A DNA stretch of 15,110 bases, from NCBI GenBank assembly GCA_947460565.1, contig CANHJJ010000014.1, positions 1-15,110 of the forward strand. The letters are read 5' to 3'. This document shows, piece by piece, positions 1 to 7,585 of the stretch. Origin of the DNA: Bacteroidota bacterium (GTDB taxonomy: Bacteria > Bacteroidota > Bacteroidia > UKL13-3). Both the position numbers and the translations under genes were made by a program. The notes under the pieces are model-generated. The model did no database searches. It had not been told where the DNA came from and worked only from the letters and a program-made list of their open reading frames with translations. Within the stretch, counting starts at the first letter, position 1; each line of letters begins with the position of its first letter.

Positions 1-1
1 A

Positions 2-619
2 TGCACCCATCGCATGCTGCCCGATATGATTGAAATCGGTAGTTTTATTGGATTAGCTGCAACCACCAATTCTGAAATCACCATTAAAAATTGTTCAATA
101 CCCGACCTTGGTATCATTCCAAAAGTATTTCAACGTATGGGCATACAAATGGAATTTAGAGGAGACGATATTTTTATACCAAGTCAAGATACTTATAAAA
201 TTGAAAGCCTAATCAATGGCTCTATGCTAACCATTAGAGATGGCATTTGGCCAGCCTTTACACCTGATTTAATATCCATAGCTTTGGTTACAGCTACACA
301 AGCTAAAGGCAGTGTTTTGATTCACCAATGGATGTTTGAAAGCAGACTTTTCTTTGTCGACAATTTGATTGATATGGGTGCAAAAATTATTCTTTGCGAC
401 CCTCATAGAGCTGTTGTTATTGGAAGCAATAGAGAACAAAAATTAAGAGGAATTACCATGAGTAGCCCAGATATTCGTGCAGGTGTATCCATGCTTATTG
501 CAGCCCTAGCTGCCGAAGGCACATCAACCATCAACAATATTGTTCAGATTGATAGAGGCTACCAACATATTGATGAAAGATTAAGATTACTGGGTGCCGA
601 TATCACAAGGGTGGAATAA
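2..619 (+). CDS. murA: UDP-N-acetylglucosamine 1-carboxyvinyltransferase MurA, C-terminal part (5' truncated by window edge)
   Basis: MurA transfers enolpyruvate from phosphoenolpyruvate to UDP-GlcNAc, the first committed step of peptidoglycan synthesis in the cytoplasm. The reading frame is open from base 2, upstream of the first internal ATG at 14, and begins with the family segment THRMLPDMIEIGSFI, so the gene enters from the left. The visible part is about half of a protein of roughly 420-440 residues. It contains the WPAFTPD segment, whose Asp matches the general-base Asp305 of the E. coli enzyme, then the SPDIRAG motif and the terminal IDRGYQHIDERLRLLGA block. The PEP-binding Lys and the fosfomycin-target Cys lie outside the window. 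Only 3 bases separate its stop from the following galactanase gene, so the two are probably co-transcribed. Identification is secure. Confidence 0.96.
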   Translation, partial: CTHRMLPDMIEIGSFIGLAATTNSEITIKNCSIPDLGIIPKVFQRMGIQMEFRGDDIFIPSQDTYKIESLINGSMLTIRDGIWPAFTPDLISIALVTATQAKGSVLIHQWMFESRLFFVDNLIDMGAKIILCDPHRAVVIGSNREQKLRGITMSSPDIRAGVSMLIAALAAEGTSTINNIVQIDRGYQHIDERLRLLGADITRVE

Positions 620-622
620 AGT

Positions 623-1750
623 ATGAAATACCTTATAGCCATATTAATTTCATTTTCTTTTCTTACAGCATGTAAAGATAAATGTATTGCTGATTGTGAC
701 GGTTGGGAATATGGACCCCAAAACGAAACATTCATCAAAGGTCTAGACCTATCATTTACACCCATGCTTGAAGAGTATGGTACAAAGTTTTATGTCAATG
801 GTAAATCCGATGAAATCTTACAAATAGCCAAATCAAAAGGCATTAATACCATCAGGGTGAGAATTTGGAATAAGCCATCAGACAAACATTCATCCTTAGT
901 TGAAGTGGCTGAATTTGCCAAACGAATCAAGGCCAAGGGACTCAGGTTTTGGTTAGACTTTCACTATTCAGATACATGGGCAGACCCAGGTCATCAAGAA
1001 AAGCCTAAAGCTTGGCAAGGATTAGATGTAAATACACTTAATGATAGTGCGTATCAGTATACGAAATCAGTTATGAGTTATCTAATCCAACAAAATGCCA
1101 TGCCAGAATTTGTGCAAATTGGAAATGAAATAAACCAAGGGTTTCTATGGAATGAAGGAAAGATAAAAGACCCTACTGATTTGTCAGATACCAATTGGCC
1201 TAATATGGTAGCTTTGCTTAAATCAGGAATAAAGGCGGTTAGGCAAATTTCTCCTCAAACAAAAATCATGGTACATATAGCCGGATATGATATAGCTGAA
1301 ACATATTTCGCAAAATTACAAAGTAATAGCCTTGACTATGATATTATTGGTTTGTCCTATTATCCATGGTGGCATGGCAAAAGTTTAGACAAACTCAAAC
1401 AAGCAATAATTAGTTTAGAATCGCAACATAATAAACCTGTTTTAATAGCGGAAACTGCATATCCTTTTTCTTTAGGTTGGAGCGACTATACCAATAATAT
1501 TGTTGGAGATTCTACACAATTAATGAATGAATATCCTGCATCAAAATTAGGTCAAGCTACATACATTTCAAACCTGTCGCGATTAAGTCAAAGGCGCTTC
1601 AATTCTGGAATTTGCTATTGGGCACCTGATTGGGTTGCCTTTAAAAGCAATACAGCTACAGATGCATCTTCTTGGGAAAATTTGGCTCTATTTGATTTCC
1701 TAAATAATGCTACACCCGCATTGGATTCAATTGGTAAAGATTATAATTAA
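623..1750 (+). CDS. Arabinogalactan endo-beta-1,4-galactanase, glycoside hydrolase family 53, lipoprotein
   Basis: GH53 enzymes cut internal beta-1,4-galactosidic bonds in type I (arabino)galactan, a pectin side chain. The 375-residue product starts with a hydrophobic signal peptide and a lipobox L-T-A-C with the acylated Cys at residue 17, so it should be anchored to a membrane, possibly at the cell surface. Family blocks appear in order: GLDLSFTPMLEE (40-51), RVRIWN (78-83), DFHYSDTWADPG (112-123), QIGNEINQGFLW (165-176) with predicted acid/base Glu169, LSYYPWWHG (244-252), IAETAYPF (275-282) with predicted nucleophile Glu277, and CYWAPDW near the C-terminus. The length fits a single catalytic domain with no carbohydrate-binding module. 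It is unusual that no SusC/SusD pair or other glycosidase is in view and that the gene follows murA by 3 bases. It converges on the next gene with a 5-base gap. Family assignment is strong; the exact substrate is inferred. Confidence 0.93.
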   Translation: MKYLIAILISFSFLTACKDKCIADCDGWEYGPQNETFIKGLDLSFTPMLEEYGTKFYVNGKSDEILQIAKSKGINTIRVRIWNKPSDKHSSLVEVAEFAKRIKAKGLRFWLDFHYSDTWADPGHQEKPKAWQGLDVNTLNDSAYQYTKSVMSYLIQQNAMPEFVQIGNEINQGFLWNEGKIKDPTDLSDTNWPNMVALLKSGIKAVRQISPQTKIMVHIAGYDIAETYFAKLQSNSLDYDIIGLSYYPWWHGKSLDKLKQAIISLESQHNKPVLIAETAYPFSLGWSDYTNNIVGDSTQLMNEYPASKLGQATYISNLSRLSQRRFNSGICYWAPDWVAFKSNTATDASSWENLALFDFLNNATPALDSIGKDYN

Positions 1751-1755
1751 AAGGA

Positions 1756-2742
1756 CTAAACATCGATAGAATCAAACTGTGTTTTTACCGCCACAGCATC
1801 AATGCCTAAATTATTTAAATGACTAGCAAATTCTTGGGTATAGCCATGTGTAACTACTACTTTTTCAGCTCCCGTTTCAAGCACAGCCTTGTTCAATCCT
1901 TTCCAATCTGCATGGTCACTCAACCCAAAACCTTTATCTGCCTTCAGCCATGCTTTACTAGCACCATTTGACATCCAACCACTGGCCAAACCTGTTACAT
2001 AAGGCTCAAACCTTTTCATCCAATAACTGTTATCAGCCGAAGGTGGTGCTATGATTAAAGCTTTTCTAAATTCTTTTTTGTCAACATCTGAGCCTGCCTT
2101 GCGTGCGGGTTTTAACAAAACGCCTGCTTCTCTGTATGCTTCATTCATGTTTTGGATGGAGCCATGAACAAAGATAGGTCCTATTTGTTGGTTTAAATAT
2201 TGAAGGATTCGTTGGGCCTTACCTAATGAATAGGCATACATTACGGAGCACTTGTTTTCATTGGCATTGGCTTGCCACCAATCGTTGATTTGGGTAAATA
2301 TTTCTTCTTGTGGAAGCCAATCAAATTCGGGTAAACCAAAGGTGGACTCTGTAATAAAGGTATGGCATTTGATGGCTTCGAAAGGCTTAACAATACCATC
2401 ATCTTCTGTTTTATAATCACCACTTACCACCCAAATTTCTCCCTTGTGTTCCACTTTGATTTGAGCAGAACCTAACACATGACCAGCAGGATGAAAGCTA
2501 AATTTTACGCCATTGATATTAATAAACTCACCATACTCGGCCGATTGGAATAGATAATGTCCAATCCGTCTTTTTAGAATGGGCACACTGTGTGAATGAC
2601 ATAAATAATTAATATTCCCTCTCCTTGCATGATCACCATGGGCATGTGTAATCAGTGCATTTTCAACTGCTTTAAAAGGGTCGATATACACATTGGCCAA
2701 TGGGACATACATGCCATTTGGCGTAAATTCAATTAGTGGCAA
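1756..2742 (-). CDS. Ligase-associated DNA exonuclease, metallo-beta-lactamase fold
   Basis: The 328-residue product belongs to the metallo-beta-lactamase nucleases known as putative ligase-associated exonucleases, relatives of the mRNA 3'-end-processing factor group. In many bacteria they sit beside an ATP-dependent DNA ligase, an Lhr-like helicase and a PdeM phosphoesterase. Visible signatures are the zinc motif HAHGDH (residues 33-38), the second histidine motif FHPAGHVLGSAQ, VVSGDYK, then GLSDHADW and VVTHGYTQEF near the C-terminus, which complete the metal site of this branch. The N-terminal LIEFTPNGMYVPLANVYIDP segment is also typical. The ATG at 2742 is the natural start because the family begins right there. 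None of the usual ligase partners is in the window. It is the last gene of a possible prfC operon, 36 bases after the small secreted protein. A role in DNA repair is inferred from the family, not shown here. Confidence 0.88.
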   Translation of the reverse strand: MPLIEFTPNGMYVPLANVYIDPFKAVENALITHAHGDHARRGNINYLCHSHSVPILKRRIGHYLFQSAEYGEFININGVKFSFHPAGHVLGSAQIKVEHKGEIWVVSGDYKTEDDGIVKPFEAIKCHTFITESTFGLPEFDWLPQEEIFTQINDWWQANANENKCSVMYAYSLGKAQRILQYLNQQIGPIFVHGSIQNMNEAYREAGVLLKPARKAGSDVDKKEFRKALIIAPPSADNSYWMKRFEPYVTGLASGWMSNGASKAWLKADKGFGLSDHADWKGLNKAVLETGAEKVVVTHGYTQEFASHLNNLGIDAVAVKTQFDSIDV

Positions 2743-2778
2743 GCTTAAATGGTATTAATAGTTTGGACACTCGACTAA

Positions 2779-3177
2779 TTAACTCTGTTTATAAATCAAC
2801 TTAGAGTTTTCAAATAATTCAAAACCCTTTTTTCTTTTTAGCACAAGATTTCCTTTCTGCCAATAATACTTTCCATTAGAAATAACCTTATTTAAGATTT
2901 GCCCTTCATTATAATTAGGCAAAAACACTTCTACCTTCAAACTATCCTTACTGAAAATAATAGAGGTAAATGAGCCTTTAGGTGAAACTTCAGTTAACCT
3001 AATATTTTGCTCAAACACCCGTATACAATCATTTTTGATAGCAGAATACACATATCCTGCAGAGCCTATGCAGCCATGCTTATCCCTATCAGAACCCACT
3101 TTTGGGTCATTTTTTTGCGTAAATGCAGTTAAGCTTATTATGCTAAAAATTAATGTTAGGCTAATATTTTTTTTCAT
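2779..3177 (-). CDS. Small secreted protein with a conserved two-cysteine motif, function unknown
   Basis: The 132-residue product has a clear signal peptide (residues 1-20, ending T-A-F-T before Gln21), so it is exported to the periplasm or outside. The mature N-terminus carries a compact motif: DRDKHGCIGSAGY followed by KNDCIRVFEQ, with cysteines at 36 and 51 that could form a disulfide. I recall similar C-x-x-S-A-G-Y ... C-I-R-x-F-E modules in secreted Bacteroidota proteins, but I know no function. The rest (about 60-132) alternates polar and hydrophobic residues like a small beta-rich domain and ends KLIYKQS. It lies between prfC (39 bases upstream) and the exonuclease (36 bases downstream) on the same strand, so co-transcription is likely, but nothing in its sequence ties it to either neighbour. 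Confidence 0.75.
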   Translation of the reverse strand: MKKNISLTLIFSIISLTAFTQKNDPKVGSDRDKHGCIGSAGYVYSAIKNDCIRVFEQNIRLTEVSPKGSFTSIIFSKDSLKVEVFLPNYNEGQILNKVISNGKYYWQKGNLVLKRKKGFELFENSKLIYKQS

Positions 3178-3216
3178 TGTGCTAATATAATTAGTAAACG
3201 AATTAAACCCTAAGTA

Positions 3217-4833
3217 TTACCAAGCATTGGCTTGTCTTATGGCATTTGGGTCCGTTTTAAATTCAGAAGTAAAATGGAAAGCAATGTCAGGGAAATTGTC
3301 TTGGTTCATTTTTAATGCCCAAGCACTCTCCGCTAAAAATACAGGCCTACCTTCTTTGTCAGCGGCAATATTATATTTCTTCACCATGTTAAATCTTTCC
3401 AAGGCAGCTTTATCAGTAGATGTGTACCAACTAGCTTTTTCGTAAGGCAATTTGGTAAACTCAACTGAGGCACCATACTCGTGAAGCAATCTAAATTGAA
3501 TTACATCAAACTGAAGTTCACCCACAGTACCCACTATTTTCACATGCCCTTGTTGCTGAGTAAAAAGCTGCGCCACACCTTCGTCAGTCAACTGTTGAAT
3601 ACCTTTTTCAAGTTGTTTGGTTTTCATGGGGTCTTTGTTCACCAACTCTTTAAAAATCTCAGGTGAGAAACTTGGTATTCCTTTATAAAACATCAATTCA
3701 CCTTCAGATAGAGTATCGCCAATTTTGAAATTTCCAGTATCATACAAACCTATTACATCACCTGGGTAAGCTTCATCCACAATGCTTTTTTCATTTGCCA
3801 TAAAACTTGTAGGGCTGGAAAATCTAAATTTCTTATCAAGTCTCGTATGTTGGTAGAATTTATTTCGTTCAAATTTACCAGACACAATGCGGCAAAAGGC
3901 AATCCTATCACGGTGATTAGGATCTAAATTGGCATGTATCTTAAAAATAAAACCGCTGAATTTATTCTCGGTGGGCAACACCTCGCGGGTTTCGGTATAT
4001 CTTGAACGAGGCTCAGGAGCTATTTGCACAAAAGTATCTAGCAACTCTTTTACTCCAAAATTATTGATGGCACTACCAAAGAAAACAGGAGCCAAATAAC
4101 CATCTAAATATAAATCTTTATTGAATGGCTCATACACACCTTCTATCAATTCAGCATCATCACGTAATTTTTTAGCAGCCTTCTCTCCTATCCTATTATC
4201 AAGCTCAACAGAGTTCAAATCTGTAATATCAAACACATCATCCGATATGGTTTGTTTAGCTGGTGAAAACAATTGAAGTTTCTTTTCAAACAAATTATAT
4301 ACCCCCTTGAAGGTTGAACCAATGCCTATTGGCCAACTTAGAGGTCTTGTATGAATATTCAATTCTTTTTCTATTTCATCCAACAAATCAAAAGGATCTT
4401 GGCCCTCCCTATCCAATTTGTTGATGAATACAATCACAGGCGTATTTCGCATGCGACATACTTCCATCAGTTTGCGGGTTTGATCCTCTACACCCTTCAC
4501 ACAATCCACTACAAGAATTACGCTATCAACAGCAGTCAGGGTTCTATAGGTATCCTCAGCAAAATCCTTGTGACCAGGTGTATCCAAGATATTTACCTTG
4601 TAGTTTTTATAATCAAAACCCATTACAGATGATGCAACCGAGATACCACGCTGCTTCTCAATCTCCATAAAATCGGAGGTGGCAGCCTTTTTAATTCTAT
4701 TGCTTTTTACGGCACCTGCTGTTTGAATGGCACCACCAAACAAAAGAAATTTCTCTGTTAAGGTTGTTTTTCCAGCATCGGGGTGACTAATAATTCCAAA
4801 AGTTCTGCGTTTTATGATATCTTCTTTATTCAT
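3217..4833 (-). CDS. prfC: Peptide chain release factor 3 (RF3), GTPase
   Basis: RF3 is the translational GTPase that recycles RF1/RF2 from the ribosome after peptide release and supports quality control after miscoding. The 538-residue length fits the family (529 in E. coli). GTPase motifs are intact: the P-loop HPDAGKTT (residues 17-24), RGIS (62-65), DTPGH (84-88) and NKLD (138-141). The insertion ATSDFMEIEKQRGISV is the typical RF3 switch region. Later blocks such as GSAINNFGVKELLDTFVQIAPEP and the C-terminal VGTVGELQFDVIQFRL separate RF3 from EF-G. The ATG at 4833 starts the usual first block. A 236-base gap separates it from the divergent epimerase and holds its likely promoter. Two same-strand genes follow closely. 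No truncation or oddity is seen. Confidence 0.97.
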   Translation of the reverse strand: MNKEDIIKRRTFGIISHPDAGKTTLTEKFLLFGGAIQTAGAVKSNRIKKAATSDFMEIEKQRGISVASSVMGFDYKNYKVNILDTPGHKDFAEDTYRTLTAVDSVILVVDCVKGVEDQTRKLMEVCRMRNTPVIVFINKLDREGQDPFDLLDEIEKELNIHTRPLSWPIGIGSTFKGVYNLFEKKLQLFSPAKQTISDDVFDITDLNSVELDNRIGEKAAKKLRDDAELIEGVYEPFNKDLYLDGYLAPVFFGSAINNFGVKELLDTFVQIAPEPRSRYTETREVLPTENKFSGFIFKIHANLDPNHRDRIAFCRIVSGKFERNKFYQHTRLDKKFRFSSPTSFMANEKSIVDEAYPGDVIGLYDTGNFKIGDTLSEGELMFYKGIPSFSPEIFKELVNKDPMKTKQLEKGIQQLTDEGVAQLFTQQQGHVKIVGTVGELQFDVIQFRLLHEYGASVEFTKLPYEKASWYTSTDKAALERFNMVKKYNIAADKEGRPVFLAESAWALKMNQDNFPDIAFHFTSEFKTDPNAIRQANAW

Positions 4834-5069
4834 GTGGCTTTGAGGGCACTTGCGTTTGTAAATAGTCTACAAATATAAGCATCATTGTCGATATTTATGG
4901 TGTCAAATCTCAAGGCCAATTCTTCTGTAAGTTCTTATAAATCCTACTTTTCCAAATCATTTGTTATAATTAATTGCCTATTAACCCTTGACTGTTAACA
5001 CATTTCTAAAGCCAAGTCCTGGTATTTAAATACTTTTACAAATCATTGAACCAACCATAATAGCTCATT
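4834..5069. other. Divergent intergenic region between prfC and the epimerase gene
   Basis: This 236-base AT-rich gap is the longest in the window and must contain promoters for both divergent genes. Apart from the possible prfC -7 element I see an 11-base near-palindrome CAAATCATTTG at 4953-4963, a TTAAC / GTTAA pair at 4981-4998, and an imperfect -7-like TACTTTTA at 5031-5038 upstream of the epimerase. None is strong enough to name a regulator. I see no RNA gene or convincing small ORF. Confidence 0.5.
4870..4877 (-). promoter_or_regulatory. Possible -7 promoter element for prfC
   Basis: Read on the minus strand this is TATATTTG, a full match to the Bacteroidota -7 consensus TAnnTTTG. It lies 36 bases upstream of the prfC ATG, which would give a leader of about 30 bases. 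The best TTTG upstream (plus-strand CAAA at 4904-4907) is 26 bases away rather than the usual 19-21, so the -33 element is poor. In AT-rich DNA an 8-base match like this can occur by chance. Confidence 0.35.
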
Positions 5070-6182
5070 ATGAATGCACATATCAAGCAAATTGAAGTAT
5101 ATAAATCACCTATTAAACTTAAAGAACCCTTTGTTATTTCATTGGGCCCTCTTGAATATGCCGAGAATGTAGTGGTTGTGATTCGCTGTAACTCAGGTTT
5201 GACGGGATTTGGAGAGTGCAGTCCTTTCATGACCATCAATGGTGAAAGCATGGATACTTGTTTTGTAGTGGCGCAATATCTTGCTAAGGTTCTTATAGGC
5301 AAAAACCCTCTTGATGTAGCTGCTTGTTCAGCCCTCATGGATTCTATTATTTATGGAAATAGCAGTATTAAAAGTGCTTTTGATATTGCCTTGTATGATA
5401 TCGCATCACAACATGCTGAACTGCCTTTGTATGAATTTTTAGGAGGCAAAAACAATAAAACATTAATAACCGACTACACCGTAAGCCTTGGCCCCAAAGA
5501 TAAAATGGTAGTTGATGCCATTAAAATTGTAGATAGAGGTTTTCAATTTATGAAGGTTAAATTGGGTGGCAAAAAAGAAGATGATATTGAACGCATTCAA
5601 CTCATAAGAGATGCAATTGGAAATGAGATGCCATTAAGGATTGATGCCAATCAAGGATGGAATACCGATGATGCCATTGAAATATTAAACCGAATAGAAA
5701 ATTGCAAGATTCAGCATTGCGAAGAACCCATCCCAAGGTGGAATTTCATGGAATTGGCAAAAGTTAGAATGAATAGTCCTATTCCAATTATGGCCGATGA
5801 GTCATGCTGCGATCACAATGATGCCAAGAGATTGGTTGACCTAGAGGCTTGTCATTTGTTCAATATCAAATTGGGTAAATCATCAGGATTCTTTAAGGCT
5901 TTGAAAATTATAGATATTGCTGAACAATCAAATATGAAGATTCAAGTAGGTGGCTTCCTAGAATCACGCTTAGGCTTCACAGCAGCTGCACACCTTTCTT
6001 TGCTGAGTGAAAACATTATCCATTTTGATTTTGACACCCCTTTGATGTTTATTGAAGACCCAGTTATTGGTGGAATTAGTTACGAAAACAATGGTCATGT
6101 AAAGATGCCCGATGCAATAGGTTTGGGTGTTAGCATGGACGAATCTTTCCTTCAGAAATTAAGTAAAGTAATCATAAACTAG
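5070..6182 (+). CDS. Dipeptide epimerase (enolase superfamily, muconate-lactonizing subgroup)
   Basis: The 370-residue product is an enolase-superfamily enzyme that should epimerise the C-terminal residue of a dipeptide, the classic case being L-Ala-D-Glu from murein recycling. Visible elements: an N-terminal capping domain (1-130) with GLTGFGECSPF; the catalytic KxK motif K162-V-K164 in MKVKLGG; Mg2+ ligands Asp192 (RIDANQGW), the Glu of CEEP at 218/219 and Asp243 (ADES); and the opposing catalytic lysine at 267 (NIKLGK). Near the C-terminus HFDFDTPLM carries a D-x-D pair (320, 322) that in dipeptide epimerases binds the substrate's free amino group, which favours this over muconate cycloisomerase or o-succinylbenzoate synthase. 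Members from Bacteroidota include enzymes with preferences other than Ala-Glu, so the exact dipeptide is uncertain. It stands alone, with prfC divergent and the methyltransferase convergent. Confidence 0.88.
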   Translation: MNAHIKQIEVYKSPIKLKEPFVISLGPLEYAENVVVVIRCNSGLTGFGECSPFMTINGESMDTCFVVAQYLAKVLIGKNPLDVAACSALMDSIIYGNSSIKSAFDIALYDIASQHAELPLYEFLGGKNNKTLITDYTVSLGPKDKMVVDAIKIVDRGFQFMKVKLGGKKEDDIERIQLIRDAIGNEMPLRIDANQGWNTDDAIEILNRIENCKIQHCEEPIPRWNFMELAKVRMNSPIPIMADESCCDHNDAKRLVDLEACHLFNIKLGKSSGFFKALKIIDIAEQSNMKIQVGGFLESRLGFTAAAHLSLLSENIIHFDFDTPLMFIEDPVIGGISYENNGHVKMPDAIGLGVSMDESFLQKLSKVIIN

Positions 6183-6187
6183 CCTAT

Positions 6188-6217
6188 AGCTTGAAAATCT
6201 TTTTTTATTTTCAAGCT
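6188..6217. terminator. Inverted repeat, likely bidirectional terminator
   Basis: A perfect 11-bp inverted repeat, AGCTTGAAAAT / ATTTTCAAGCT, encloses an 8-base loop CTTTTTTT. It sits in the 51-base gap between the stops of the convergent epimerase and methyltransferase genes, where a shared terminator is expected. The stem has only three G/C pairs and neither side has a clean T-run right after the arm, so it is not a textbook intrinsic terminator. Confidence 0.55.
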
Positions 6218-6233
6218 TATGAATAATAAATTA

Positions 6234-7463
6234 TTAAATCATTGATGCACCTTTTCTAACATGTAAGACAAGCTTTTCACCATTACTTAGGGTAGTAAAA
6301 AAAAGATATCCATCTCCCCCATCCCTTATTTGAAACTGCTTTTTAATCTCGTCTGGGGACATAGGAAATTGACTTCTACTTACATTGGCTTTAATAATGT
6401 TATTAATTTTCAAGTATTCATTCAAAGATTTTTTTGAAAAGGCAAAAGCTTTTACTAGCTCAAATCGCCTACCCATAAATTCATCAATTTTTATTTCACT
6501 TACAAAATAGGACGAATGAATTGATAGAGATAGCAATTCCAAACTTTTCCCGTAAGCTGAGGATAGTCCCGACTTAACAATAGCAGAAGACGCTTCATAG
6601 AAATAATGATGCGAGTATGAATTCGCTAAAACACAATTATGCTGATTTAAATAGGTACTTGAAAAATGATGAGTTTTGTTTTCATCCATATCTACAGCAA
6701 TTATTCTTACTTCCTTTTGATTACGAGGTGTTGAGTAATCAATTTCACATAGCACCTCTTTCACTTCACCTTCTTGGGCTATTACATGTATGCTTTTCAA
6801 GTTCTCAAGATGATTTACACAATAACTAATATCTATTAATGGCGAAAGTTTGAGCAAAACACGGTTTGTTAATTCCCTTAATCTGCCTTCAATTTTGCCA
6901 TAAGAAGGTTCAATATCGTCCAATCGAAATCCCTTTTTATCATTTACCCTACGGTCGGCATCAATGTAAATTAAGTCGTATTTTTCTTGGGTATTTCGTA
7001 AATACAAGTAAGCGTCAGCCGTCAATCTGCTTACGTTGACAAGTTTTAAACGTTTGAAATTACAATTAACCAATACATTCAAATAGGCATCAATATCTAA
7101 AGATACTATAGAATCAAAACGGGCTGAAAATGCCCAATCATCCACACCCAATCCCCCGCAGAGATCAAGCATTTTTTTTCCAGAAAAAAGTGAAGCTTTG
7201 TACAAAGCTGACTTTTCACCAGATGCCTGTTCAAAACTTTTACTCGTCAACCAACAATTTGCTGCATAAAATGTTGGAATTTTGTGAGCGAGTTTATTTC
7301 TTAGTTTGAGTTGTTCTGCCAATAAATAATTATCAACTAAAAATTTTGTTTTATTCCCTAAAATAAAATCATTAGCAGATACGTTTCTAAATTGTGTAAA
7401 AAAAGAATCTAAATCAAACTCTTCAAGTAATTCGGTTTTAATGTCATTCTTTTGCACAGGCAT
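6234..7463 (-). CDS. Class I SAM-dependent methyltransferase with C-terminal THUMP-like domain (PG_1098 family)
   Basis: The 409-residue product matches a methyltransferase family widespread in Bacteroidota and typified by PG_1098 of Porphyromonas gingivalis. After a helical N-terminal region (1-95) comes a Rossmann-type fold: motif I MLDLCGGLGVD (98-108), the acidic ribose-binding strand SLDID (121-125), and DLIYIDADRR (163-172) at the motif IV position. A ferredoxin-like middle section follows, then a C-terminal THUMP-like domain (about 330-405, including IIKANVSRSQFPMSP and the terminal LVLHVRK). THUMP-related domains usually bind RNA, so an rRNA or tRNA target is plausible, but no substrate is established to my knowledge. 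The ATG at 7463 is the first in frame. It is convergent with the epimerase, and its upstream neighbour is the tiny divergent lipoprotein gene. Confidence 0.85.
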   Translation of the reverse strand: MPVQKNDIKTELLEEFDLDSFFTQFRNVSANDFILGNKTKFLVDNYLLAEQLKLRNKLAHKIPTFYAANCWLTSKSFEQASGEKSALYKASLFSGKKMLDLCGGLGVDDWAFSARFDSIVSLDIDAYLNVLVNCNFKRLKLVNVSRLTADAYLYLRNTQEKYDLIYIDADRRVNDKKGFRLDDIEPSYGKIEGRLRELTNRVLLKLSPLIDISYCVNHLENLKSIHVIAQEGEVKEVLCEIDYSTPRNQKEVRIIAVDMDENKTHHFSSTYLNQHNCVLANSYSHHYFYEASSAIVKSGLSSAYGKSLELLSLSIHSSYFVSEIKIDEFMGRRFELVKAFAFSKKSLNEYLKINNIIKANVSRSQFPMSPDEIKKQFQIRDGGDGYLFFTTLSNGEKLVLHVRKGASMI

Positions 7464-7501
7464 TATTTTTGACAGATTATAGATATAAAATACATAACAA
7501 A

Positions 7502-7585
7502 ATGAAAAAGATAGGATTAATATTATTGGCTTTCTGCGTGTTAATTGCTATGGAAGCTTGCAAAGGTTCTTGCCCTAAATTCTAA
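7502..7585 (+). CDS. Very small lipoprotein (27 residues), function unknown
   Basis: The ATG at 7502 opens a 27-codon ORF ending in TAA at 7583-7585. The product starts MKKIGLILLAF, has one hydrophobic segment, then an M-E-A-C lipobox-like motif with Cys at residue 20, and a short tail KGSCPKF with a second Cys at 24. If the Cys is lipidated the mature peptide has only 8 residues. Tiny lipoproteins ending in a G-x-C-P-type tail are, as I recall, frequent in Bacteroidota genomes and usually missed by gene callers. A classic lysine-rich start, a lipobox at the right distance, and an A-rich leader (ACATAACAAA) support a real gene. Its last 4 bases overlap the stop of the convergent OsmC gene. 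It faces away from the methyltransferase gene, with a 38-base shared upstream gap. The Met at -3 of the lipobox is less usual than Leu. Confidence 0.6.
   Translation: MKKIGLILLAFCVLIAMEACKGSCPKF

Noticed and set aside
3178..3216. CTAATATAATTAG near-palindrome between prfC and the small secreted gene
   Set aside because: Only 5-base AT arms; too weak for a terminator or operator call.
4351..4632. 93-codon plus-strand frame inside prfC
   Set aside because: It overlaps the GTPase domain of RF3 on the opposite strand; protein rich in Tyr, His and Ile as expected from reverse-complement reading.
4897..4998. 33-codon ORF (starts MVSNLKANSS) in the prfC/epimerase gap
   Set aside because: No hydrophobic signal, no conserved-looking motif and no leader; a frame of this length is expected by chance in a 236-base gap.
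5036..5338. 100-codon minus-strand frame over the 5' end of the epimerase
   Set aside because: Antisense to the capping domain of a secure gene; composition and motifs do not suggest a protein.
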